A DNA stretch of 13,403 bases from Hyphomonadaceae bacterium UBA1001 (GTDB lineage Bacteria; Pseudomonadota; Alphaproteobacteria; Caulobacterales; Aquidulcibacteraceae). Positions 7,083-13,403 of this stretch are shown here, piece after piece (position 1 is the first letter of the stretch; the number at the start of each line of letters is the position of its first letter). The stretch lies in assembly GCA_002291875.1 (NCBI GenBank), contig DBAV01000065.1:1-13403 (forward strand), given 5' to 3'. The translations under genes and the position numbers were made by a program. The notes under the pieces were generated by a model, which searched no databases, had not been told where the DNA came from, and saw only the letters and a list, made by a program, of their open reading frames with translations.

Positions 7083-7883
7083 GTGGTGGCACCATCGGAC
7101 AGCACGGTGCTGGAAGGGGCGCTGCGCGAGGGGGATCCGGATCGCTGGGCAGCCACGCGCCTGGCCGCCCTGCCGGCGCGTGCGGACCTTGTCGCGCTCT
7201 ACGGGTTCAATGTCGAGCTTGCCCGCATTGTCGAGCGCGTGCGCGAGCCGATGCTGGGACAGATCCGGCTGCAATGGTGGCGCGAGCGCCTGCTCGCCTC
7301 CGAGGCGCCGCCAGCCCCGACCGCGCCGCTGGAGGAGGCGCTGGTGGGGCTGATCGCCCGCCGGGCCGCCATCGCGCCGGTTCTGGATCGGATGATCTCG
7401 CTGCGGACCGAGCAAATCGGGCCAGAGGTCTTTGCGTCCGATCAGGCACGGCAGGCGTGGATGGATGGAGTGGGGTGCGCCCTGGGCGAAGCGGCGGCCA
7501 TCGTGCTGGCGGTGCAGGACGCGCGGGCGCTCGCGCTGGCGCAGCGTCTGGGCGCGATCTGGGCGCGCGTCGGGGAACTGAGGGCCGAAGGCTGGTGGGC
7601 GAGCATTGGCCGCGACCGCCTGGCCCATGTTGGCGCGGACCGCGCCGGCTGGTGGGCCGCCGAAGTGCGTGCCTGTGTCGCGATCGAAAGTGGGGTGCGG
7701 GCAGACTTCAACGAATCGCCGCCCGCAACGCGCGCAGCCCTGTTGGGCGGAATGGCGCACCTGGCGCTGACGCGCGCAGACCTGCGCCGGATGGGCGCAG
7801 GCCAGCCCTTTGCGCCGCCCCGGTCACAACCGGTCGTGCGCCGCCTGGTCATGGTGCTGGCGGTGGCGCGCGGCCGGTTGTGA
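7083..7883 (+). CDS. Squalene/phytoene synthase family protein (probably non-catalytic)
   Basis: A 266-residue, mostly helical protein of the squalene/phytoene synthase fold, closest to the group that resembles mitochondrial NDUFAF6. The clearest marks are RWAATRLAALPARADLVALY (21-40), GFNVELARI (41-49) and REPMLGQIRLQWWRERL (54-70), followed by GCALGEAAAI (131-140). True head-to-head prenyl synthases carry two DxxxD magnesium motifs. Where the first would fall this has NVELARIVE, and no second motif is seen near 150-170, so a prenyl-condensing reaction is unlikely. There is no signal peptide. The start is GTG at 7083 or 7086. A GAGGG at 7074-7078 fits the second slightly better. In alphaproteobacteria this gene commonly sits between secF and trmFO, as here. 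It converges on trmFO with a 17-bp gap, and a terminator hairpin lies just before its start. Confidence 0.82.
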   Translation: MVAPSDSTVLEGALREGDPDRWAATRLAALPARADLVALYGFNVELARIVERVREPMLGQIRLQWWRERLLASEAPPAPTAPLEEALVGLIARRAAIAPVLDRMISLRTEQIGPEVFASDQARQAWMDGVGCALGEAAAIVLAVQDARALALAQRLGAIWARVGELRAEGWWASIGRDRLAHVGADRAGWWAAEVRACVAIESGVRADFNESPPATRAALLGGMAHLALTRADLRRMGAGQPFAPPRSQPVVRRLVMVLAVARGRL

Positions 7884-7900
7884 AGCCGGTGGTGCCGCGG

Positions 7901-9319
7901 TTAAGGGACAGCTGACGCAGCCATCGGAATTGCGGCATCCTGGGCCGCCAGCCACGCCCCAAAATCCTGTGCCGCGCGGTTCGAGAGCGCACGCTTGCGC
8001 GCCTGGCCCTTTTCCGCCCCCTTGAGCCGGCGTCCATCCGGGCCCGTTACCGGCGGCTGGTCGATGGGCGGGAACAGGCCGAAATTGGCATTCATCGGCT
8101 GAAAGGTGGCCCGGCCGGACAGGTGGCCGCCCGTGATGTGATTCACGAGGGCACCGATCGAGGTGGTCGGAGGCGGCAGCGGCACAACGCGGCCAAGGCG
8201 CTCGGCCGCTGCAAGGCGCCCGGCGACCATGCCGATCCCCGCGCTCTCGACATAGCCCTCGCAGCCGGTGATCTGGCCGGCAAAGCGCAGCCGCGGGTCT
8301 GCCTTCAGCCGCAGGCGCGCATCCAGCAGCACCGGAGAATTCAGGAAGGTGTTGCGGTGGATGCCGCCAAGGCGGGCGAATTCGGCGCCCTCCAGGCCCG
8401 GGATCATGCGGAAGATGCGGGTCTGCTCGGCATGTTTCAGCTTGGTCTGGAAGCCGACCATGTTGAACAGCGTGCCATGGGCGTTGTCCTGACGCAGCTG
8501 GACGACCGCCCAGGGGCGCCGGCCGGTACGCGGATCGACCAGGCCCACCGGCTTCATGGGGCCAAAGCGCAGGGTGTCACGGCCACGTTCGGCCATCACC
8601 TCGATCGGCAGGCAGCCTTCGAAATAGGGCGTGTCGCGTTCCCAGTCCTTGAACTCGGTGCACGCCCCCGCCAGCAGGGCGTCGATGAAGGCCTCATAGC
8701 CGTCGCGTTCGAACGCGCAGTTGATGTAATCCGCACCGTCCCCGCCCGGCCCGTTCTTGTCATAGCGAGACTGGAACCACGCCTTTTCGAAGTCGATCGA
8801 GTCGCGATGGATGATCGGGGCGATCGCATCGAAGAAGGCCAGGTCCTCGGCGCCGGTCAGCGAGCGGATTGCCTCGGCGAGTGCGCCCGAGGTCAGCGGC
8901 CCCGTGGCCACGATCACGCTGTCCCAATCGGCTGGCGGCAGGTCCGCAACCTCGCCGCGCTGGATCGTGACCAGAGGATGGGTCGCCAGCGCCTGGGTCA
9001 CCGCCTGCGCAAAGCCGTCGCGATCGACCGCCAGCGCCGATCCTGCGGGAACCTGATGGGCATCCGCGCATCGCATCACCAGTGAGCCGGCCTGCCGCAG
9101 CTCGCGGTGCAGGACACCGACCGCATTGGTCGCTGCATCATCCGACCGGAACGAGTTCGAGCACACCAGTTCGGCACAAAGGTCGGTTTGGTGCGCCTCG
9201 GTGCCGCGCACGGGGCGCATCTCGTGCACCACCACCGGTACGCCCGCCTGGGCGATCTGCCACGCCGCCTCGGAACCTGCGAGCCCGGCGCCGATGACAT
9301 GAATGGGTCGGTTTGCCAT
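7901..9319 (-). CDS. trmFO: tRNA (uracil-54-C5)-methyltransferase, folate/FAD-dependent
   Basis: Flavoprotein that makes ribothymidine at position 54 of the tRNA T-loop, using methylenetetrahydrofolate as carbon donor. It has 472 residues, slightly longer than many members. The FAD-binding motif is VIGAGLAGSEAAW (8-20), then HEMRP (32-36) and ELVCSNSFRSD (50-60), whose Cys53 corresponds to one of the two cysteines known in the B. subtilis enzyme. The second is in YFEGCLPIE (232-240, Cys236). RFGPMKPVGLVDPRTG (251-266), QLRQDN (274-279), FQTKLK (290-295) and the C-terminal GQITGCEGYVESAG (348-361) are all family signatures. ATG 9319 gives the canonical MANRPIHVIGAGLAG. Upstream in-frame ATGs at 9337 and beyond have no family support and no clear ribosome site. 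The gene is divergent from the membrane protein gene starting near 9372. Confidence 0.96.
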   Translation of the reverse strand: MANRPIHVIGAGLAGSEAAWQIAQAGVPVVVHEMRPVRGTEAHQTDLCAELVCSNSFRSDDAATNAVGVLHRELRQAGSLVMRCADAHQVPAGSALAVDRDGFAQAVTQALATHPLVTIQRGEVADLPPADWDSVIVATGPLTSGALAEAIRSLTGAEDLAFFDAIAPIIHRDSIDFEKAWFQSRYDKNGPGGDGADYINCAFERDGYEAFIDALLAGACTEFKDWERDTPYFEGCLPIEVMAERGRDTLRFGPMKPVGLVDPRTGRRPWAVVQLRQDNAHGTLFNMVGFQTKLKHAEQTRIFRMIPGLEGAEFARLGGIHRNTFLNSPVLLDARLRLKADPRLRFAGQITGCEGYVESAGIGMVAGRLAAAERLGRVVPLPPPTTSIGALVNHITGGHLSGRATFQPMNANFGLFPPIDQPPVTGPDGRRLKGAEKGQARKRALSNRAAQDFGAWLAAQDAAIPMAASAVP

Positions 9320-9371
9320 GGCGGCGATGTGCGCCATATGGCGCTCGGTTTCAATGTGGCGGATGGGGTGC

Positions 9372-10196
9372 ATGGCGGGCTGGCGCGAGGTGCCGGAGCA
9401 GGCGGCGGCGGGTTGGCGGTTCTGGCGCCGCAATGCGCTGAGCGTGCTGCCGATTGCGCTGCTGACCGGGTTGCTGGCGGCTGCCGTAAAGGCGGGCTTT
9501 GTGGCGTTCTTCGGCGCCGAGGCGCCCGGCCTGCCGACCATCCTGTTCAACCTGACGTGGCTGGTGATCCTCGCGCCGGCCATCTGGGCGCTCTACACCG
9601 CGGCGACGGGCACGGGCGAGGTCAGGCTGGGCCGGCCGCCCGTGCGTGCCGTGGCGGGGGTTGCAGCGGCGTCGGTCTCGGTCGCGGGCGTGCTGATGCT
9701 GTCCGTGTTCATCTTTGCCTTCCTGTCGGTCCTGCTGCTGAGTGCGGGGGTGGCGGGCATGGGCTGGGAGGGGCGCGAGGGAGAGGCGCCCGATGCGGCC
9801 TTTGCGCGCATGGTGGCGACGGGCGGCACGGGCTTTCTGGCGCTGATCGGGGTGCTGCTGGCCGGCCTCGGAGCGTTCCACCTCTATGTGGTGGGCCGGC
9901 TTTCGCTGGCGCACACGCAGACGGTCCGGGCGGGGCGCATGCGTGTGCTGTCGGGGATCGGGGCGACACGGCGACGCGGGCTGGCGCTGGGCATGGTCTG
10001 GGCGCTGATGCTGGCGCCGCTCTTCGCGATCGGTCTGGTGGTGGACCTCGGGACCGGCGGACGCCTTGCCGAGATCATTGCCACCAGCATCCCCGTGGTC
10101 TTTGGCCTTACGGCGGCCGTGGTCTGGCTGGGCCTTGCACCCCTGGCGGGCGCCCTGGCGCGGGCGGAGGCGAACGCCCCATCAGCCGGCGGCTGA
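9372..10196 (+). CDS. Unrecognised multi-pass membrane protein
   Basis: A 274-residue integral membrane protein whose family I do not recognise. About six hydrophobic segments are visible, roughly at residues 22-47, 55-78, 93-128 (long, perhaps two helices or one helix with a re-entrant part), 152-176, 203-225 and 232-262. A short amphipathic N-terminus rich in W, R and E precedes them. A basic loop RAGRMRVLSGIGATRRR (187-203) before the fifth segment suggests a cytoplasmic loop under the positive-inside rule. The start is uncertain. ATGs at 9354, 9363 and 9372 are in frame, and I prefer 9372 because a G-rich stretch precedes it and the protein then begins cleanly. It is divergent from trmFO (52-bp gap). 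Its last 15 bases overlap the 3' end of uvrA. No catalytic motif is seen. It could be a transporter-like or signalling membrane protein, but that is guesswork. Confidence 0.75.
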   Translation: MAGWREVPEQAAAGWRFWRRNALSVLPIALLTGLLAAAVKAGFVAFFGAEAPGLPTILFNLTWLVILAPAIWALYTAATGTGEVRLGRPPVRAVAGVAAASVSVAGVLMLSVFIFAFLSVLLLSAGVAGMGWEGREGEAPDAAFARMVATGGTGFLALIGVLLAGLGAFHLYVVGRLSLAHTQTVRAGRMRVLSGIGATRRRGLALGMVWALMLAPLFAIGLVVDLGTGGRLAEIIATSIPVVFGLTAAVVWLGLAPLAGALARAEANAPSAGG

Positions 10197-13145
10197 AGCG
10201 CGCCGGCGCCGCTTGGCGGGCGCGCCCGCGTCGCCCCCCTTGGAACGGGAGGCCGCAGCCTCAGCCTCGACGCGGGCCACCCGGTCCCTGCGCCGCTGGT
10301 CATGGCGCTCGAGCGTTTCGGCCAGATAGCGTCCGGTCCAGCTCTCCTGATTGCGGGCGACCGCTTCGGGCGTGCCGGTGGCCACAACGCGTCCACCGCC
10401 GTCCCCGCCTTCGGGCCCCATGTCGATGATCCAGTCGGCGGTCTTTATGACGTCGAGATTGTGCTCGATCACCACCACGGTGTTGCCGGCGTCGACCAGC
10501 TCCTGAAGCACCTCGAGCAGCTTGTGGGTATCTTCGAAGTGCAGCCCGGTGGTCGGCTCGTCCAGGATATAGAGGGTACGCCCCGTGGCGCGGCGCGAGA
10601 GCTCCTTGGACAGCTTGACCCGCTGGGCTTCGCCGCCCGACAGCGTAGTGGCCTGCTGGCCGACATGCACATAGCCCAGACCCACGCGCTGTAGGGTCTG
10701 CATGCGGTCGCGAATCGGCGGCACGGCGGCGAACAGGCTGGCAGCCTCGTCGACGGTCATATCCAGAACGTCGGCGATCGACTTGCCGCGGAACAGGATT
10801 TCCAGCGTTTCGCGGTTGTACCGCTTGCCCTTGCAGGTGTCGCAGGTGACGTAGACGTCGGGCAGGAAGTGCATCTCGATCTTGAGCACGCCGTCGCCCT
10901 GGCACTGCTCGCACCGCCCACCCTTGACGTTGAACGAGAAACGCCCCGGCCCATAGCCGCGCGCCTTGGCCTCGGGCAGTTCGGCGAACCAGTCGCGGAT
11001 CGGCGTGAAGGCGCCGGTATAGGTTGCCGGATTCGACCGCGGGGTGCGCCCGATCGGCGACTGGTCGATGTCGATGATCTTGTCGAGGTGCTGCAGGCCC
11101 TCGATCGCATCGTGGGGGGCGGGAACGTCGCTGGCGCCGTTCAGCTTGCGCGCGGTGCCCTTCATCAGCGTCTCGATGACCAGGGTCGACTTGCCGCCGC
11201 CCGACACGCCGGTGACGCAGGTCAGCACGCCGAGCGGAATCTCGACATCGACATTGCGCAGATTGTTGCCGCGCGCGTTCAGAATCCGGATGGCCCGTTT
11301 CGAGGGCGGCTTGCGGCGCTCGCGGATCGGGATTTCACGGTCGCCGCGCAGATAGGCGCCGGTCACGCTCTCGGGGTGGCGGGTGATGGCCTCGGGCACC
11401 CCCTCGGCGATGACGCGCCCCCCGTGAACGCCCGCTGCAGGGCCCATGTCGATCACATGGTCGGCGGTCAGGATCGCCTCCTCGTCGTGCTCGACCACCA
11501 GCACCGAATTGCCCAGATCCCGCAGCCGGCGCAGCGTGCCCAGCAGGCGCGCATTGTCACGCTGGTGCAGGCCGATCGAGGGCTCGTCCAGGACATAAAG
11601 GACCCCTGTCAGGCCCGAGCCGATCTGGCTGGCCAGGCGGATGCGCTGGCTCTCCCCGCCCGAAAGCGTTCCCGAGGCGCGGCCGAGCCCCAGATAATCG
11701 AGGCCGACATCGACCAGAAAGCGCAGGCGATCGTTGATCTCCTTGAGGATGCGCTGGGCGATTTCGGTCTGCTGGGGGCTGAGCCCGCCGACCAGGCCCT
11801 CGAACCACACCCGGGCATCGCGGATCGAGAGCGACGAGATTTCGGCGATGTCGCGCCTTCCCACGCGCACCGCCAGGGCCTCGGGGCGCAGCCGCTTGCC
11901 GCCGCAGGCAGGGCAGGGGGCGGCTGACTGGAAGCGCCCCAGCTCTTCGCGCACCCACGCCGAGTCGGTCTCCTTGAACCGCCGCGTCAGGTTGGGCAGC
12001 ACTCCCTCGAACGGCTTGCGGGTTTCATAACGCCGCACACCATCGTCATAGACAAACTGGACGACGGCGCCGCCCGTGCCGTGGATGACGGCGTGGCGCA
12101 TCTCCTCGGACAGGCGCCGCCAGGGCGTCTTCATGTCCTGGCCGAAATGGCGTGCCAGGGCCTGCAGCGTTTGCCCGTAGAGGGGCGAGGTGCCCTTTGC
12201 CCAGGGCGCCACCGCCCCATCCTGCAGCGTGCGCTCGCCGTCCGGAACGATCAGCTCGGGATCAAAGCGCAGCTGCTCGCCAAGCCCGTCGCACTTGGGG
12301 CACGCCCCGACGGGATTGTTGAACGAAAACAACCGCGGCTCGATCTCGGCAATGGTGAACCCCGAGACGGGACAGGCGAATTTCTGTGACAGCAGAAAAT
12401 TCTGGGGGCCGTCGGGAACGGGGTCGGCATGTTCTACAATCACCAGCCCGTCCGACAGCTTGAGCGCGGTCTCGATCGAGCCGGCCAGCCGCGCCTCGAG
12501 TCCGGACTTCACCGCGACCCGGTCGACCACCACGTCGATGTCGTGCTTGAGTTTCTTGTCGAGCGCGGGCGCGTCCTCGATCATGTGGTCGGTGCCGTCG
12601 ATGCGCACGCGCTGGAAGCCCCGGCGCAGCAGGTCGGCAATCTCCTTTTTGAACTCGCCCTTGCGGTCGCGCGCGATCGGCGCCAGCAGCAGCACGCGCG
12701 TTCCCTCGGGCAGCGCCAGCACCCGATCGACCATCTGGGACACCTCGAGGCTCTCGATCGGCAGGCCGGTGGCCGGCGAATAGGCGATCCCGATGCGCGC
12801 CCACAGCAGGCGCATATAGTCGTAGATCTCGGTGACCGTGCCCACGGTCGAGCGCGGATTGCGCGAGGTGGTCTTCTGTTCGATCGCGATGGCGGGTGAC
12901 AGGCCCTCGATGGAATCGACGTCAGGCTTGTGCATCAGCTCGAGGAACTGGCGCGCATAGGCCGACAAGCTCTCGACATAGCGGCGCTGTCCCTCGGCAT
13001 AGATGGTGTCGAAGGCGAGAGACGACTTGCCCGACCCCGAGAGCCCGGTCAGCACCACCAGCTGGCCGCGCGGAATGTCGACGTTCAACTGCTTGAGATT
13101 GTGTTCGCGCGCGCCGCGGACCCGGATGAAGGGCAGTTCGGTCAT
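10182..13145 (-). CDS. uvrA: Excinuclease ABC subunit A
   Basis: DNA-damage sensor of nucleotide excision repair. The UvrA dimer finds bulky lesions and loads UvrB. It has 987 residues, normal with a basic C-terminal tail. It carries two ABC ATPase modules. The first has Walker A GLSGSGKS (34-41), signature LSGGE (494-498) and Walker B VLDEPSIGLH (518-527). The second has GVSGGGKS (646-653), LSGGE (835-839) and ILDEPTTGLH (860-869). The zinc site needed for DNA binding is CEQC (745-748) with CDTC (768-771). The other zinc module has C258, C282 and C285, but its second position is Ser261 (CPVS) instead of Cys. ATG 13145 is preceded by AGGGGA at good spacing and gives the usual MTELPFIRVRGAREHNLK. 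An SOS box lies 53 bp upstream. The 3' end overlaps the convergent membrane protein gene by 15 bp. Confidence 0.98.
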   Translation of the reverse strand: MTELPFIRVRGAREHNLKQLNVDIPRGQLVVLTGLSGSGKSSLAFDTIYAEGQRRYVESLSAYARQFLELMHKPDVDSIEGLSPAIAIEQKTTSRNPRSTVGTVTEIYDYMRLLWARIGIAYSPATGLPIESLEVSQMVDRVLALPEGTRVLLLAPIARDRKGEFKKEIADLLRRGFQRVRIDGTDHMIEDAPALDKKLKHDIDVVVDRVAVKSGLEARLAGSIETALKLSDGLVIVEHADPVPDGPQNFLLSQKFACPVSGFTIAEIEPRLFSFNNPVGACPKCDGLGEQLRFDPELIVPDGERTLQDGAVAPWAKGTSPLYGQTLQALARHFGQDMKTPWRRLSEEMRHAVIHGTGGAVVQFVYDDGVRRYETRKPFEGVLPNLTRRFKETDSAWVREELGRFQSAAPCPACGGKRLRPEALAVRVGRRDIAEISSLSIRDARVWFEGLVGGLSPQQTEIAQRILKEINDRLRFLVDVGLDYLGLGRASGTLSGGESQRIRLASQIGSGLTGVLYVLDEPSIGLHQRDNARLLGTLRRLRDLGNSVLVVEHDEEAILTADHVIDMGPAAGVHGGRVIAEGVPEAITRHPESVTGAYLRGDREIPIRERRKPPSKRAIRILNARGNNLRNVDVEIPLGVLTCVTGVSGGGKSTLVIETLMKGTARKLNGASDVPAPHDAIEGLQHLDKIIDIDQSPIGRTPRSNPATYTGAFTPIRDWFAELPEAKARGYGPGRFSFNVKGGRCEQCQGDGVLKIEMHFLPDVYVTCDTCKGKRYNRETLEILFRGKSIADVLDMTVDEAASLFAAVPPIRDRMQTLQRVGLGYVHVGQQATTLSGGEAQRVKLSKELSRRATGRTLYILDEPTTGLHFEDTHKLLEVLQELVDAGNTVVVIEHNLDVIKTADWIIDMGPEGGDGGGRVVATGTPEAVARNQESWTGRYLAETLERHDQRRRDRVARVEAEAAASRSKGGDAGAPAKRRRRASAAG

Positions 13146-13197
13146 TGGGATCCCCTGGGTGCTGGTCCGCTCTGGGCGGTGTCGCGGCCGAGCGCAA

Positions 13198-13212
13198 GAA
13201 CGTGAGGTGAAC
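13198..13212 (-). promoter_or_regulatory. LexA-binding SOS box upstream of uvrA
   Basis: GAACGTGAGGTGAAC fits GAAC-N7-GAAC exactly (GTTC-N7-GTTC on the uvrA strand). That direct-repeat form is the known alphaproteobacterial LexA operator. It lies 53 bp upstream of the uvrA start codon, which suits promoter overlap and repression. uvrA is a classical SOS gene, which supports the assignment. LexA itself is not in the window. Confidence 0.85.
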
Positions 13213-13302
13213 GAATGTCAGCCGTGGCGCAACGCGTCGTGGATTGTGGAGAACGCGCGATTGCGACACGGCGGGGGACGCGGCAAGAACCGCGGGGCGG
13301 GC

Positions 13303-13331
13303 TTGATTTTCGGAACGGAATGCGAACATCT
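13303..13331 (+). promoter_or_regulatory. Possible ssb promoter overlapping an SOS box
   Basis: TTGATT (13303-13308) could be a -35 element, and a 17-base spacer brings the -10 position to about 13326-13331 (ACATCT, a poor match). The SOS box at 13313-13327 falls inside this spacer, the usual place for repression. Placement is inferred mainly from geometry and is weak on -10 sequence. Confidence 0.25.
13313..13327 (+). promoter_or_regulatory. LexA-binding SOS box upstream of ssb
   Basis: GAACGGAATGCGAAC fits GAAC-N7-GAAC exactly. It is a second LexA operator in the same intergenic region, 48 bp upstream of the ssb start. Its orientation is the same as the uvrA-proximal box, and the two start points are 115 bp apart. 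Two exact matches, each about 50 bp from a DNA-repair gene start, are unlikely by chance in 230 bp. Confidence 0.85.
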
Positions 13332-13375
13332 GCATCCGTGGCGATTTCGACAGGAACTGGACAGGGAGACGTGTG

Positions 13376-13403
13376 ATGGCTGGCAGCGTGAACAAGGTGA
13401 TCC
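13376..13403 (+). CDS. ssb: Single-stranded DNA-binding protein, N-terminal fragment
   Basis: Only nine complete codons are visible before the window ends: M-A-G-S-V-N-K-V-I. This is the characteristic beginning of bacterial SSB, which coats single-stranded DNA in replication, recombination and repair. An AGGGAGA at 13363-13369 gives a good ribosome site six bases before the ATG. Divergent uvrA/ssb is a recurrent arrangement in proteobacteria. The short length limits certainty, but context, start motif and SOS box agree. Confidence 0.8.

Noticed and set aside
6294..7760. A 488-codon minus-strand frame over the PuuD-like and synthase-like genes
   Set aside because: It is antisense to two genes with family signatures, runs through the terminator hairpin and has shadow-type composition.
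7861..7903. A possible hairpin between the convergent synthase-like gene and trmFO (CCGG and GCGGC/GCCGC repeats)
   Set aside because: The stems are only four to six pairs, compete with each other and lack a T run, so I do not call a terminator.
8123..9085. A 320-codon plus-strand frame inside trmFO
   Set aside because: It is antisense to the conserved TrmFO sequence, with no recognisable domain or ribosome site.
9320..9583. An 88-residue N-terminal extension of TrmFO
   Set aside because: The family begins at the FAD-binding segment. The extension is low complexity, has no homology signature and would overlap the divergent membrane gene.
9107..10429. A 440-codon plus-strand frame overlapping trmFO, the membrane gene and the uvrA end
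   Set aside because: It crosses three other coding regions, is Gly/Arg/Ala-rich without motifs, and disagrees with the hydrophobic frame that has clear helices.
11187..11210. The second UvrA Walker A reading GVSGGGKS as a possible defect
   Set aside because: The P-loop consensus GxxxxGKS is intact. The Ser-to-Gly change is tolerated in the motif and is not evidence of inactivation.
10869..11927. A 352-codon plus-strand frame inside uvrA
   Set aside because: It is antisense to conserved UvrA ATPase segments and its composition is that of a shadow frame.
1..13403. Mobile elements, CRISPR arrays, tRNA genes or defence genes
   Set aside because: I read both strands for repeats, transposase or integrase motifs and tRNA-like ends and saw none. 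The base composition is even across the window.

Overview
The window is a gene-dense, G+C-rich stretch of bacterial chromosome that looks alphaproteobacterial. Three things point that way. The first is the gene order serS-surE, a DUF815-type ATPase, yajC-secD-secF, a squalene/phytoene-synthase-like gene and trmFO. The second is a divergent uvrA/ssb pair. The third is two operators of the alphaproteobacterial LexA form, GAAC-N7-GAAC (GTTC-N7-GTTC on the other strand), between uvrA and ssb. I cannot fix the family or genus from sequence alone. I see no tRNA, rRNA, insertion sequence, integrase, CRISPR array or long repeat, and codon use is uniformly G/C-ending. This is a housekeeping region, not an island.

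Left part (1-2464, + strand): the 3' end of an unrecognised gene, then serS (seryl-tRNA synthetase) and surE (5'-nucleotidase/survival protein), which overlap by one base. A DUF815-like AAA+ ATPase gene (2461-3291, - strand) runs convergently into surE. The two stop codons share one CTAG palindrome.

Middle (3398-7067, + strand): yajC-secD-secF encode the accessory membrane complex of the Sec translocon. A small membrane protein matching only the membrane domain of the PuuD/urate-oxidase-N family is appended to this operon. A strong hairpin terminator follows. A squalene/phytoene-synthase-like gene without the catalytic aspartates starts directly after the hairpin and converges on trmFO.

Right part: trmFO (- strand; folate/FAD tRNA U54 methyltransferase) is divergent from an unrecognised six-helix membrane protein. 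The 3' end of that gene overlaps uvrA (- strand) by 15 bp. uvrA and the first codons of ssb (+ strand, cut by the window end) diverge from a 230-bp intergenic region. Each gene has its own SOS box about 50 bp upstream of its start, so both are probably DNA-damage inducible.

I did not find an undescribed multi-gene system. The most useful observations are the paired SOS boxes, the PuuD-like gene inside the Sec operon, the apparently catalytically dead synthase paralogue, the loss or relocation of genes usually found between surE and yajC, and the orphan membrane protein next to uvrA.
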